The notes: generated from the sequence alone by a model not told the origin. Positions 34,795-47,476 are shown, counted from the first letter of the stretch. The stretch is DNA of 64,000 bases from Zygnema cylindricum (GCA_037447655.1 JBBHKE010000159.1:58762-122761); one strand, 5' to 3'. Program-made: numbers and translations.

Positions 34795-35898
34795 TGTAAT
34801 TTTGTGACCTCCATTGGTACACAGAATGTCCAGCTTATGTGAAGCCTCTAGGATAGTATAAGCACTTTTGACTTTGACAATGAATAAGTCCCACCATGGG
34901 ATACAATAACTCTTACTGACTACACCTCTATATGGCTTGGACTCCCATGAGTCTGGTGCAAAAAGAATCACTGAATTTGCTCACCTAAGCATTAAGTTAT
35001 GACTATTCAAAGACAAAATATTTGTATAGATGGCCTTTGGGAGAGAGGACTTTTCAATTTTTGTCTAAGTCTTAAAAAAATCCTAATAGCTACTCTAAAC
35101 CAATCAAAATAGAGTACCCTAATTATTGTACATACAAAGTACAGAAGCCGCCATACTTTATGTACGGATATATTCGGCACCACTCTCGGTCTGCCACGTG
35201 GTAACGTCATTCTGTCCCTTTTCTCTCTCGGTATCTAATAGGATGATGCCACGTGTCATTTAGCCCCATTTCGCGAAACTGCTCCTAGATAGTCGTTCCG
35301 ACATACCGGCACTCATGCGCGCCGTCCGTTCTTTTTACGGCGATCAGTTTTAGCCGTTGGATTTGACGGCGCGCCGAATAAATGTTGACCGTTGAATTTC
35401 ACTGGTCAATGTTCCGTGTTGACCATTGAATTTCGACGGTCAACATTCCGTGTTGACTGCTTAAAATTCGTTCTCGCTTTTCGAACCGTCCATCGCGACA
35501 TTTAATTTCGTCCGTTGAAATTAAATGTTTGTTTCATTTATTTCGTGCGGTACTGCATTTCGTGCGGTACCACACGTTTTATGTTGCGTTTTGTTTCGTA
35601 AGATGTTAAATGGAATATGGCGTAGATTCATCTTTAAATAAATATCAAATATGATATGTGCAACAATTCATCAAGTCCTATCGGATAAGGTGGACGCCTA
35701 TTCTGTAAGGCTGGTGTCCCGAGGTTACAGGATCAAATCTTATCTGTGGCAACAAAACTTTTGCAAAAGCCTTATCTTCTACGTATCTTCTTATCTGTCT
35801 AAGGCACCCATGGCTGCGTGTCAATTTTCAGTGACTTTGACAAGTATGAGAACTGCAAGACCCCAAAAAGATAGAATATAAAATATCACTTTTGAACA
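34795..35898 (-). repeat. Copia-3 3' LTR
   Basis: The + strand ends are TGTAATTTTGTGACC and CACTTTTGAACA. It contains CACGTG (35195-35200) and repeated GTTGACCGTTGAATTT/TTGACCATTGAATTTC words near 35385-35460. Confidence 0.92.
35675..35750 (+). other. tRNA-like block, antisense in Copia-3 LTR
   Basis: The + strand (element is -) shows a D-arm-like CGGATAAGGTGG and a T-arm-like GTTACAGGATCAAATCTT with loop ATCAAAT. The 5' LTR copy (about 41155-41215) has lost the B-box by a small deletion. Confidence 0.4.
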
Positions 35899-35912
35899 CT
35901 CCCCTTATTTTC
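35899..35912 (-). other. Copia-3 polypurine tract
   Basis: On the - strand AAAATAAGGGGAG directly precedes the 3' LTR. Confidence 0.85.
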
Positions 35913-35914
35913 TA

Positions 35915-37450
35915 GTCTATCTTTTTTTTCAGTCCACACTTCTTCCTACAAAATTTTAATTTCGGAGAAGGAACCGTCTTAGTTATCATATCTGCTACCA
36001 TCTCTATCCGGTCTATATTCCAAACTAATTATTTTATTCTCAACCTTCTCTATATCAAAGCTCTAACAAATATCCATATGTTTTGCTTTAAAGTGATGTT
36101 TTGGGTTTGCTGCAATTGCAATCGCAACTTGATTGTCACAAAATACTTTTTGCACTCCGCTCTTCATATATCCTAATTCTTGAAGCAAATATTTTACCCT
36201 CATCAATTTTTTCACAGCCGAACAAGAGGCCATATAATGAGCCTCCATGGTGGGTTGAGCAATCACTTTTTGTTGCTTACTGCTCCAACAGCAAGCCCCA
36301 TTCCTATAGTACAACACATACCTAGAAGTACACCTCCTCATCGGAGCATCCCCATAACTAGCATCACTCGAAGTGGTGATGTTAGTATTATCCCCTCCCA
36401 AGTGCAACCATAGATCTCTCGTTCCTATCAAGTATCGCATGACCCATTTGGTCGCTTCCCAATCTTTCTTCCTAGGATCATTTAGACTCCTACTTAATTC
36501 TCCCACAGCTGCAGCTATATCATGACGAGTATAGTTCATAAAGTAGATCAAACTACCTGCAACCTGTCTGTACGTAATAGTTTGCATGAACTTGCTTTCC
36601 TCACGTCATAGCTCATTATCTAAGATAAAGACTCCCTCTTTTGAGCTCCCCTCATTTCCCTTCTTTAAGTCCATTAGAGTTGTACAACTATTTGCTTTCT
36701 CTATTTGAAATTTTTCAAGCATATTCCCTATTGCTTTCTTTTGAGTTAGTCTAATTGTTTTCATTTCCCTATCCATCTCCATTTGAATTCCCAAAATGAA
36801 CTTTGCCTCTCCCAAATCTTTCATTTCAAATCTTCCTTTTAGATCCTTTTTCAATATATTAATTTTCTTTATTGATTTACTCAAATCAAGTAAATCATCA
36901 ACGTATATGGCAATGAAAATTATACCTTCCTCTTCCTCAAATAAGTAGATAGAATGACCAAACTGATTCGAATATATCCCAAACTCCTCAAATACCTGTC
37001 CAACATTTTTTTCCATTGGCGTGGAGCTTGCTTTAGTCCATAAAGGGACTTTATCAATCTACACACCTTGCTTTCCTCTCCTTTTCTCCACAAATCCTTC
37101 CGGTTGTCGCATGAAGATCTCTTCTTCCAATTCTCCGTGTAAGAAAGCGGTTTTGAAGTCCATCTGGTGCACTTCCATGTCTTCCACTGCCACAAGATTG
37201 AGTAGAATCCGGAGGGAGGGGAATCTAACAACCGGAGCAAAAGTCTCCTCATAATCGATCCCCTCCTTTTGTGCGAACCCCTTTGCCAGTAATCTGGCCT
37301 TGTAACGCTCGATAGTGTTATCTAGATTGAGCTTCAACTTAAATTCCCACTTGCATCCTATTGTCTTTCTATCCGGAGGACAATCCACCAACTCCCATGT
37401 GTTTGCTTCCATAATGGAAGCCATGTCATCATTAATAGCTGTCACCCATC
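35915..37450 (-). pseudogene. Copia-3 reverse transcriptase and RNase H
   Basis: RT runs from DDMASIMEANTWELVDCP (37445) through KLKLNLDNTIERYKARLLAKGF and HQMDFKTAFLHGELEEEI, shifts frame near 37070 to LIKSLYGLKQAPRQW, and again to IFIAIYVDDLLDLS (37016-36606). RNase H is 36587-36063 (TYRQVAGSLIYFMNYTRHD, SSDASYGD, MEAHYMASCSAVKKL, CDNQVAIAI). It then decays to about 35915. Confidence 0.9.
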
Positions 37451-37536
37451 TTTCACCTTCCGGACTATTAACTGCTTCCGATTAAGTATAGGTTGCTCAA
37501 ATGTGACAGCTTAGTTACCTTGTTTGCTTGTCTCTC

Positions 37537-38745
37537 TCAAAGTCTCTTACTGCTCCTCCTTCCTCCTTCAAACCCCGACGCTGGGATGGAGGGTAATCTT
37601 AGGTTTCTCCAAACAACTTCTCCTTCTCCCCTATCCGAGGAGTCCATCTTTGGGCGTTCATCGTCCATTTCTGGTCTTTCCTCGTTTTCTTCCTCGGTTT
37701 GAACCGGATGTTGTGACTCCAAGAGAGAGTCACTCTCGGTCAATTTTTCCTCTTTCTTTGCAAGGTCAGGCTGAACCGGAGTTCGATTAGAAGAATCTAA
37801 ATCTAACTCATTTTCGGATTCAATTCTAATTCTCACCAATTTGGTGTATTTAAAGGGATCTATGGACTTTCCCTCATTCATAACTACCAAGTGTTTTACT
37901 AGAATTATGTATTCTCTTCTGAGATCATAAACTCTATATCCCTTTACATTTTCATCATACCCAAGTAAGTATCCCGGCTTTTTTCTAGCATCTAACTTCC
38001 AACCAGATTTTTCTGTGTTTAGACTAAACACTTGACTTCCAAACACCTTTAAGTGTGAAATATTAGGTTTTCTTCCAGTCCATCTTTCATAAGTTGTTTG
38101 GCCTTTTATAGCCGAGGTAAGGACTCTTTTTTTGAGATAGTTAGCACAATTCATAGCTTCTGCCCAAAAAATTTTCTTTATCTTTTTATCTGTCAACATA
38201 CTACGGACACTATCACTTAAAGTCCGATTTAGTCTCTCGGCTACACCGTTTTGTTCTGGGTTGTTTGGGACAGTATTTTGGTGTTGAACCCGTTCCTCTT
38301 TCAGGTAATCCTCAAACTCATTAGAAGTGAATTCCCCCCCATTATCTTCCTCACTCTCTTTATAAGTGTCTCATGAAGCTTTTCACTCCATGCTTATACT
38401 CCTTAAAATAAGCCGAAACCTCAGATTTTTTTTTCAAGAAATATACTCTAGAGTATCTAGACCAATCATCCGTGATAGAAAGCATAAATCTTTTTCCTCC
38501 AACTGATGGCACTTTGGCCGGTCCCCATATGTTAGTATGAACCAAATCTAAAACCTTTTCACCTTTATATGTTGCGACTTTTGAAAAAGGCAATCTGTGG
38601 GCTTTTCCTTGAGCACACCCACTACTATTATCCAAAGTCTCATTATCCCTAAAATGTATTCCCTCAACTACACCCATTTTCTTCATTTCCTTCAATCTAT
38701 CTTGATGCACATGTCCCAACCTTTTATGCCACATCATCAAATCAC
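37537..38745 (-). pseudogene. Copia-3 integrase
   Basis: The pre-integrase zinc region is MMWHKRLGHVHQDRL..CAQGKAHRLPF. The core begins with ITDDWSRYSRVYF (first D). Frameshifts near 38360 break the middle (GGEFTSNEFEDYL block). The frame resumes as 38199-37537 with MLTDKKIKKIFWAEAMNCANYL and the C-terminal block PGYLLGYDENVKGYRVYD. Confidence 0.88.
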
Positions 38746-38860
38746 TTACACCAACATAGTAAACTCTCGTCTTTCAATTACTCAAATTCAGCCTAAACAT
38801 TCCTTGGCTACCTTTTTGAGCTGTGAAGTACACTTCATTCTCATAGCTAGCAACAAAGAC

Positions 38861-40284
38861 TCATTTCTTAGTAGTAGTCTCGAAGCTCTTATCATCTAAG
38901 ACCAACGTAGAGATAAGATTTTTGTTCAACTCTGGAATAAAAAGAACATCAGAGAAAGTGACTATAGATGTCTTTACATCAACTAGGACCCTCAGATCTA
39001 CTGATCCCACTGAATTAGTGGTCACTATTCTCCCATCCCCATACTCTATCTCTACAGTAGGGATATTTCTCATTTTGGTTAACAATGGTTTTTCTCTACA
39101 CATATGTATAGAGGCTCGTGAATCAATGATCCATCCTTCTTCAGGAGCTTCTTTCACTCCATCGAAAGAACACTTTTGCCTCCTTGGAATCTCCGGCTCA
39201 CCTTTCACCTCCAACTCCTCGTTGAGGAGAAGTTCTCTATCGTCATCATCAACATCCTCTCCCACGACTTGTGTCGCAACGATCGCCTTCTTTTTCCTTC
39301 CGCCTGGTTTTCGAATCAATTCCTCTTCAATCTCAACTCCGTCAACTTAGTGCACTCGCCATGTAGTGTCCCGCCTTCTTACAAATATGGCAAAGTCCCT
39401 TCAGAGCCCTTGGTCCAGATCCGTCATGGTTTCCATTTCCTCCTCAACCAAAGTTCCTATAAAGTTTCTGGGTATCCTTATCCCCCCAGTCAGTACCAGT
39501 AGCCAATGCTTCAACACTCTTTCCTCCCCTACGAATCTCAATTGTGCTTTCCCGAAACCAAAATCATCCCCACAACAGAATCCCGTATCCAAAGATGATC
39601 TAACGAATCCAGAACCATGTTAACAATGTTCTCATAATCATCTGGGAGTTTCATTAGCAAAGTGTTTACCTTCTCTTTCTCGGTCTCCCTTTTCCTTGCA
39701 CTTTCTAACTCTATGAATAACCCAGCCAAATTACAGAAACTTAACATCTTTCCCCCTTTGTACACATATGCCTGTACCTTCTGATTTGCCAAGTTCTGCT
39801 GCTGAATCATACTGCTCTTGTAAATGTCGACAAGAGCTTTGCACAACTTGTGTGCCCTCTCCACATAAAGATGAGGTGTTGCCACTCTCGAGATAGACGC
39901 ACAAGAATAAAATGAGTCGCCACGGTATTGTTGAAATCCTAAATTTCAGTATCATTCGCCTCTGTTTTCTGAACAGGTGCTACTGGAGCCGATCCACTAG
40001 CCATTAATGTGATTTTCTCCTTCCCTTTGTCCAACATGGTGCTTTCTGCAACATCCTCCACCCCCTCTACCCCTACATATCCTCTAGTGAACCGAGATCC
40101 TCCAAACCCTTGTGGAACTCCGAAATTTAGCGGATGGCCGACGCACACGGCCACTCACAATGCCCCATAGCCGTTTTTCAAACAATGCACCCCTCATCAT
40201 GGTTTCCCAATAAACGAACCCTCTTCCATTTAAAATGGGCACGGTAGAGGGTGGGCCCAAAACCTGTAATTTTGTGACCTCCAT
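38861..40284 (-). pseudogene. Copia-3 gag and protease
   Basis: The ATG at 40284-40282 is inside the 5' LTR (MEVTKLQ), and the frame crosses the PBS (VLGPPSTVPILNGRGFVYWE). Frameshifts split gag into frames near 40154, 39885 and 39592. The protease active site reads WIIDSRASIHMC, so D-S-G is D-S-R and probably dead. The zinc knuckle region is frame-broken near 39370. Confidence 0.88.
40250..40264 (-). other. Copia-3 half-tRNA-iMet primer binding site
   Basis: On the - strand GGTTTTGGGCCCACC abuts the 5' LTR. It matches GGTTATGGGCCCACC at 14 of 15 positions. Confidence 0.85.
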
Positions 40285-41370
40285 TGGTACACAGAATATC
40301 CAGCTTATGTGAAGCCTCTAGGATAGTATATGCACTTTTTGCTTTGACAATGAATAAGTCCCACCCTGGGATGCAAAAACTCTGATTCACTACATCCCAG
40401 TGTAGCATAGACTCCCTTGAGTCCGCTGCAAAAATAATCCCTGAATTTGCTAACCTGAGCATTAAGTTATGGCTGTTTAAAGATAACATATTTGTACAGA
40501 TGGCCTCTAGGAGAGAGGACTTTTCAATTTTTGTCTAAGTCCTAAAAAACTCCTAATAGCTACTCTAAACCAATCAAAATCGAGTTCCCTAATTATTTTA
40601 CATACAAAGTAAAGAAGCCGCCGTACTTTATGTACAGATATATTCGGCACCACTCTCGGTCTACCACATGGCTAATAGGTCAACGTCATTCTGGTTGTTT
40701 TCTCTTCAGGCATCAAATAGGATGATGCCACGTGTCATTTCCACCAATTTCACCAAACTTCTCCCAAATAGTCGTTTTGGCATATCGGCACTAATGCGTG
40801 CCGTCCGTTTTTTTTTACGATGATCAATTTCAGCCGTTGGATCTGACGGCGCGCCGAATAGATGTTGACCGTTGAATTTCACCGGTCAATGTTCTGTGTT
40901 GACCGTTGAATTTCGACAGTCAACATTTCGTGTTGACCGCTTGAAATTCGTTCTCGCTTTGCGAAAAGTCGATCGCGACATTTAATTCCGTCTGACGAAT
41001 TGAAATGTTTGTTTTATTTATTTCGTGTTGTACTGCATTTCGTGTGCTACCACACATTCCAGGTTGGGTTTCGTTTCGTAAGATGTTAAATGGAATATGC
41101 CTTAGATTCATCTTTAAATAAATATCAAATATGGTATGTGCAACGATTCATCAAGACCTAGAGGATAAGGCGGAAGCTTATTTCGTACGGTTGTTGTTCT
41201 GGAGGTTACATCCTGTCTGTGGCAACAAAACTTTTACGAAGCCTTATCTTCTACCTATCTTCTCATCTCTCTAAGGCAGCCATGGTCGCCTGTCAATTCT
41301 CAGTGACTACGTCAAGTATGAGAACTGCAAGACCCAAAAAGGATAGAATATAAAATATCACTTTTCAACA
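40265..41370 (-). repeat. Copia-3 5' LTR (contains gag ATG)
   Basis: A 1106-bp partner of 34795-35898. On the sense strand its last 20 bases are the first gag codons (M-E-V-T-K-L and two bases of Q). Confidence 0.92.
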
Positions 41371-41375
41371 CCACC

Positions 41376-42806
41376 CTCTAGGGTGCCCATCTTCAACGGA
41401 TCTGGGTTCATTTACTAAGAAGCCATGATGACGGGGGCATCGTGTGAAAAACGATACTGGGGTATCGTCAGTGGACGAGTGAAACGTCCATCGAAGGGGA
41501 CTCCACCAGGTTTTGATGGAGTGAGGTTTTTTGCAGTAGCATCTGCTCTGATGGAGGAGACAGACGATGGGGACAGCAGTGTGTCCGTAAAAGTGAAAGG
41601 AAAGGAGACACCTCTCACTCCTATTGCCACGCCACCGGGAGTGGTGGTCGTGAAGACCGAGGAAAACGATATTCAAATGTGGGAGTACACCAACATGAAT
41701 GCCAGGCATTTCATTTTGAGGCACATCACTCAAGCTTTGGCAACCTCTCATCTTCACATCTTCAAGGCCGAAGAGTTGTGGATGACTTTAGTGGAGATCT
41801 ATAAAGCTGGTACCATTCAAGGGCTCTAGCTAGTGGATGAAAGGATGGGGAGTTTTACTTACAAAGGAGGGAAGATGTTAGATTAGTGTAATGATCTCCA
41901 TTTCCTTTATATGGAGATGGAGAGTGACGGATAGACAGGCACAGTGAAGATGAAAGAAAACACTCTCATCATGAAGCTGCCTGAGGAGTATGAAAACATA
42001 GTGTATCGAGCGCAAAAAACGGATGATAACTCTTGGAAATGGAACACCGTGGTCTAAAAGATACTCGTGCAAGAGAACACTATCGAGATCCGTAGAGGAG
42101 GAAAGAGCTTTCAAGCTCTAGCTGCCGCAAGAGATCATTGGAGGAAAGACCCGAATAAGCCGTACAACAGCTTCAAAGGGGATCAATGTGGAGAACCCAA
42201 GCCTCCAAAGGGTCGTTACCATTTCTGCAAAATGTCGGGACACTTCATAGCTAATTGCATCAAGCTGTCGGAGCTGAGGCTCCAAGAAACCGAGGAGGGG
42301 GTTCTTCCGGAGGGAAGAAGAAAACACTTGTAGTCACACGAGTGAAAGGATAGACCGAGGAGGACGAGTCTTATGAGGAGGAGGATGGTGAGCTTCTCCT
42401 TGACGAGAACTTGGAGGAGAAGGAAATTCCTCGGAAGCAAAAGTGTGCCTTTGGAGCCATTCAGGAAGCTCCAAAGGAAGGATGGATCATCGATTCAGGT
42501 ACATCCATACATATGTGCCGTGACAGGCACCTCTTCACTAAGCTAAGAAAGATCCCTATGTAGAAATTTTTATAGGGATGGGAGATTGGTTACCACAAAT
42601 CTAGTGGGCTCGGTAGATCTAAAAGTTTTAGTGGAGGGTAAGACTTCCATACTCATCTTCTCAAATGTGCTCTACATTCCTCAGCTGAGTAAAAATCTTG
42701 CATCTACTTCTGTATTAGATGATAACGATTTTGATACCTTTACTAGAAAGGAATTCTATACAGCTAAGTAGGAAGATGAAGTTTACTTCACAGCAGATAA
42801 GGGTAG
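41376..42806 (+). pseudogene. Copia-2 gag and protease, second piece
   Basis: It continues the gag frame after the Copia-3 insertion: SRVPIFNGSGFIY, then TAA (41416-41418) where the family has TGG (Trp). Gag is readable as EAMMTGASCEKRYWGIVSGR..MNARHFILRHITQALATSHLHI, with further stops at about 41828, 41884 and 42056. The knuckle is GRYHFCKMSGHFIANC: the first Cys is Tyr. The protease site is WIIDSGTSIHMC (D-S-G kept). The frame 42586-42771 gives the protease C-terminus. Copia-4 inserts at 42811/42812. Confidence 0.88.
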
Positions 42807-42811
42807 CCAAG

Positions 42812-43531
42812 TGTTGTTCTACAACCACCGGTGCAGGTGGAGGAGCAGCAGTAGTAGTAGAAGTAGACATGATACACTCTCAGAAGCTATCAAGAATCCT
42901 AACAAACAACTGTTCTTAAGTGCTCACCAATTTTTATACAAGCATCCAAACCTCACAAAACTCTATCAGAATATAGAGTAGCATAAACACTGATAACTCC
43001 CAAAGTTATAGCACAATTGACCTGACAACACTCAATATATAATACTCAGAAGTTTCCCAAAAACTGTTTGCAGTTTTACTACTTGGAAGTCTGGATGCAT
43101 AATATGTTATGAGTCCTAAGTCTTATACTTGTGTTGAACTGGCAACACCAGTGTACTTGAGAGGTACATCAAACCACCAAGCTACCACTAATCTGTCAAG
43201 CTACCACTATCACTAAGCTACCACTGAGCTATCACTAAGCTAACTAGAATCGTATCTATCGCAGTTGCTCTATCCTGTACAGAATCACATTAAGAATATC
43301 GGACGTTGCGTTGTCCTATCTGTGTTGCAGCTTCGCTGCTGCGCTGCTCTGCTGTTGCGCTGCTCTGTTGTATAGCAGCTGCTCTGCTGTATAGCAGCTG
43401 CGCTGCTGTATAGCAGCTGCGCTGCTCTGTTGTATTGCAGCTGCGCTGCTATGTCTGTATAGCAGCTGCGCTGCTTTGTCTGTAAAGCAACTGCGCTGCT
43501 CTGAGACTGAAAGCTTTCCAAAAAGACAACA
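42812..43531 (-). repeat. Copia-4 3' LTR
   Basis: The + strand ends are TGTTGTTCTACAACC and AAAGACAACA. The first bases repeat the gag start because gag begins inside the LTR. No tRNA-like block or CACGTG was seen in this LTR family. Confidence 0.92.
43320..43510. repeat. GCAGCTGCGCTGCT minisatellite in Copia-4 3' LTR
   Basis: About eight imperfect units of GCTGCGCTGCTxTGTxTGTATAGCA (18-27 bp) are present. The 5' LTR copy (about 55908-55997) has about half as many, which explains most of the 87-bp length difference. Confidence 0.8.
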
Positions 43532-43545
43532 CTCCCCTAAAGCTT
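43532..43545 (-). other. Copia-4 polypurine tract
   Basis: On the - strand GCTTTAGGGGAG directly precedes the 3' LTR. Confidence 0.85.
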
Positions 43546-43691
43546 TAGACTCAGTATCCTGGCGCAGCTGCGGTGAAAAACTAGCGTAGCATCGAAGCAT
43601 AGCAGTATAACAATTAGCAAGTCACCCAGTCCAATTACCTCACAATAGTGGAATTATCGCAGAGTGACAGTATAGCAGTGCAGCAATTCAA

Positions 43692-44618
43692 CTATTCCCT
43701 TAATCCCACTGCGACCCTATAATACTTCATCTTGGGAGCAGGAAGGGCTTTAGTGAGCATATCAGCAATCATTTTTGCATCAGGCAAATAACATAATTTA
43801 ATCACTCTAGACAATACCTTTTCTCTTACAAAGAGTAATCGTACATCCATGTGCTTGCTTTTGAAGTGATGACTTGGGTTAGAAGCAATGGCAATGGCAG
43901 CCTGGTTATCACACCAGATCACCTGTGGACCAACTTGCATGTATCGTAGTTCTTGTAATATGGATTTTACCCACAAGAGTTCTTTGAGGGCCGAGCTTGC
44001 TGCCATATATTCTGACTCCATTGTTGATTGTTCTGTAACCTTTTCAAGTTTGCTGCTCCAACATCAAGTACCGTTCCCAATTTGTAAAACGAATCCCGTG
44101 GTGGATTTCCGGCTTGGCATGTCGCCATAGCTTGCATCACTCTATGTTTGCAGCTTGAGTTCTCCTCCGCCTAGAGTGAGTTTGAGATCTTTAGTTCCTG
44201 CCAATTATCTTAAGACTCTCATTGCTGCATCAAGATCAGATTTTCTCGGATTTTCTAGACTCCTGCTCAGTACTCCGACTGCAGCAGCAATGTCAAGACT
44301 GGTACAGTTCATGAAATATATTAAGCTTCCCACTATCTGTCTATAAGGTATTATTGTCATAGGACCATTCTCCCCTGACTCTAAATACGCGCTAACAATG
44401 ACACCTGGTTCTGTCTCTTCTCGGTCTAACTTCTACTGAAACTCCATTGGAGTTAGACATCCTTTTGCCCCTCGCAACTCATCCAACATGTTTCAAATAG
44501 CCTCTTTTTGAGTCAATTTTATTATTTTCCTATTTCTGTCCCTCTCTACCTGGATACCCAAAATATATTTTGCCTCACCGAGGTCTTTCATCTCTAACCT
44601 TGAGTTTAGAGCGGTTTT
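43692..44618 (-). pseudogene. Copia-4 end of RT and RNase H
   Basis: It continues RT after the Copia-5 insertion: LNSRLEMKDLGEAKYILGIQVERDRN (frame 44618-44493). It then runs through several stops into RNase H (YRQIVGSLIYFMNCT, SDASYGDMPSRK) and an open frame 44021-43692 (MESEYMAASSALKELLWVKS..CDNQAAIAI..MIADMLTKALPAP). The stops show it is dead. Confidence 0.88.
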
Positions 44619-45665
44619 TGAAACTCTGAGACCTCCATAAGTCCTCAGAGTAGACAGCTTCCAAGAAGCCTCTAGGATAATCCTGACCCCTTTGTGTTTC
44701 AGCATAAATAACCGCCACCCTGGCAGAAAAAAACCTTGACCTCATGCACCCCTGTGAAGGCAAGACTCTCGTGAGTCGATAGCAAAAAGAATCTCTGAAT
44801 TTGCTCCCCTGAGCAGTAAGTTATGCAGGGTCAAAGTTGACCTTTTGTACAGAAGCTCTTTGGGAGAGAGGGTCCTATCTTCTAATTTTTCTAAGTCCTA
44901 TCTCTCTCACAGACTCTATCTACTGATGTACGAACCAATCAGATTACTGTTCCGTACGCAAAAGTACAGCTGCCGGTGTACTTTATGTACGGACAGTGTA
45001 CGACATGGCCTAAATGTCCACACGTGGAATGTCCGGATTCGCTCCTTTAATCCTCGGAGATGCCGCCCTCCAATGTAGCATCGCCACGTGTCATCCGATG
45101 TGGCAATGTCCAAAAACCGCCGAATTCGGCTTCCGCGATCTCGTCGCTAATTCCGGCCGTCCGATTAAACTCGCATTTGATCGTAGCCGTAATAAATACA
45201 TGCGCGGTATTTGTTTCATTTACGAAAGCAATGCCCGGTATTGATTTTTTTTCCCTATCGCAATTCGTACTTTTACACTACCATATCTATGTATCCCGTT
45301 AACTGTTATAGTTAAATGATTTATTCTACGTGTTCATGTATGAATCATTATCGTACTATATACTATGTATCAGTACTTCTAGACTTAACGGCTAAGGCTA
45401 ACGGTTATCAACCAACTTCCAGCCTGCACGTACCAGGATCAAATCCAACCGCCGGCACATACCTTTTAGTAATTAATCCCTAGACTAATATAAATTTCCC
45501 GTAAACCTGAGGATAGCCTAGGTAGCCATGGTTCTAGCTTCCTCTCCAATTTCTCAGTGACTGCGACAAGTTTGAGAGTTGGAGAGAGAAGTTAGAGGTT
45601 GACTGCCTCGGCTTCTTTGTTCCTATTCAGACCTAGAAAATACTTAAAAACCATTAATTTCTACA
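44619..45665 (-). repeat. Copia-5 3' LTR
   Basis: The + strand ends are TGAAACTCTGAGACC and ATTTCTACA. Two CACGTG boxes lie at 45021-45026 and 45085-45090. Confidence 0.95.
45380..45460 (+). other. tRNA-like block, antisense in Copia-5 3' LTR
   Basis: D-arm-like AACGGCTAAGGCTAACGG and T-arm-like GTACCAGGATCAAATCC, followed by CCGCCGGCAC. The 3' strand of the T stem is mutated here compared with the 5' LTR copy. Confidence 0.4.
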
Positions 45666-45679
45666 CTCCCCTTATTTTC
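45666..45679 (-). other. Copia-5 polypurine tract
   Basis: On the - strand AAAATAAGGGGAG directly precedes the 3' LTR. Confidence 0.85.
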
Positions 45680-45682
45680 TAG

Positions 45683-47476
45683 TCAATCTATTAATTTCAG
45701 ACAACACTTCTCCCTGCAAAAAATTAGCTTAGGGGAAGGCACAGGTTTGGTCATCATATCTGCTACCATCTCACTATCTGGTCTGTACTCTAAACTGATT
45801 ATTTTGTTTTCTACTTTTTCTCTAACAAAGCTGAGTCTGATGTCCATGTGTTTGGCTTTAAAATGATGTTTAGGATTGGCAGAAATAGCGATTGCTACCT
45901 GAATATCACAAAATATTTTCTGCACACCACTCTTAAGATGACCAAACTCACCAAGCAAAGACTTGACCCACATCAATTCTTTTACACCAGAGCAAGAGGC
46001 CATATATTCAGCCTCCATGGTGGACTGAGCAATAACCTTTTGCTGTTTACTACTCCAACAACAAGCCCCGTCACCCACATATAATACATATCCAGAAGTG
46101 CATCTCCTCATCGGAGCATCACCATAACTGGCATCACTCCAAGTAGTGATGTCAGTATTCTCCCCACCCAAATGCAACCATAGATCCCTAGTTCCTACCA
46201 AATATCTAAGGACTCTCTTAGCTGCCTCCCAATCCTTCTTAGTGGGAGCATTTAGACTTCTACACAGCACTCCTACAGCTGCAGCTAAATCCGGCTGGGT
46301 ACAATTCATAAAATAGATTAGACTTCCCACTACTTGCCTGTAAGGAATAGTCTACATGAACTTCTGTTCATCAGGAGATAATTCCTCGTCTAAGACTATG
46401 ACTCTTTCTTCCTCACTCCCCTCACTTCCCTTCTTCAACTCCATTGGAGTTGTACAACTATTAGCTTTATCCATTTGAAAATTTTCAAGCATGTTCCCAA
46501 TTGCTTCTTTTTGAGTCAGTCTTATAATTCTCCTTTTTCGGTCTCTCTCTACTTGAATTCCCAAAATATATCTTGCTTCTCCCATATCCTTCATTTCAAA
46601 TCTCCCCTTAAGATCGGTTTTCAGTTTGTTAATTTTTTTCATTGATTTACTTAAAACAAGCAAATCATCAACATAAATTGCAATAAATATCAAACCTTCC
46701 TCATCTTCGAAAACATAGATTGAGTGATCTGAGCTGATCCGAATATATCTTAGACTGGTAAGAAACTCATCAAGCTTCTTATTCCATTGTCGAGGTGCCT
46801 GTTTCAAACCATAAAGAGATTTAATCAGCCAGCATACCTTACTCTCCTCTCCTTCCTCCACAAAACCTTTGGGTTATCGCATGAAGATCTCCTCTTCCAA
46901 TTCTCCATGCAAAAAGGCTGTCTTGATGTCCATCTGATGCACTTCGATGTCTTCCCCCGCTGCTAAACTGAGAAGTATGCGGACGGAGGGAAATCTGACC
47001 ACCGGGGCAAAGGTTTCCTCGTAGTCAATTCCTTCCTTTTGTGTAAATCCCTTTGCCACTAATCTGGCCTTGTAGCGCTCGATTGTGTTATCTGGGTTCA
47101 GTTTTAGTTTGAAAACCCACTTACAACCGATTGGTTTTCGGTTAGGTGGACAGTCCACCAGCTCCCAAGTATCGGCTGCCATGATTGAAGCCATCTCCTC
47201 ATTGATGGCTGTCTTCCACCGGTTTCTTTCTGGACACGTCATCGCCTCTCCATAAGTCTGAGGTTCATCTTGATGAGATAGTTTTGTTACCTTGTTATTA
47301 ACCTGTTTTTCTTGCAGTCTTTTGCTACTTCTCCTTCCCCCCTCAAAATCTGATGCCGGAATAGATGGTTCTCGTGGATTCTTTCGAACAAACTCGGCTT
47401 TTCCCCAATCCCTTGATTCCGAATCAATTTCCACCACGTCTTCCGCTTCGGATAGAGTTGTCACTGGAGTTTCCAC
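45683..47476 (-). pseudogene. Copia-5 reverse transcriptase and RNase H
   Basis: One frame is interrupted only by two point stops. RT runs from 47476 (QPTYGEAM.., KPIGCKWVFKLKLNPDNTIERYK) to an in-frame TAA near 46871 (family CAA), then LYGLKQAPRQWN and the catalytic IAIYVDDLLVLS (46861-46352). A TAG near 46350 (family CAG) precedes RNase H 46330-45683 (GSLIYFMNCTQPDLAAAVG, TWSDASYGDAPM, MEAEYMASCSGVKELMW, CDIQVAIAISANPKHHFKAKHMDIR). Both stops are C-to-T changes. Confidence 0.92.

Larger units (their letters stand above)
34795..41370 (-). mobile_element. Copia-3, Ty1/copia element inserted in Copia-2
   Basis: A 6576-bp element on - with TSD CCACC (34790-34794 and 41371-41375) and LTRs of 1104 and 1106 bp. 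It landed in the PBS of Copia-2, and the Copia-2 gag frame resumes at 41376. The coding region has many frameshifts. Confidence 0.93.
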
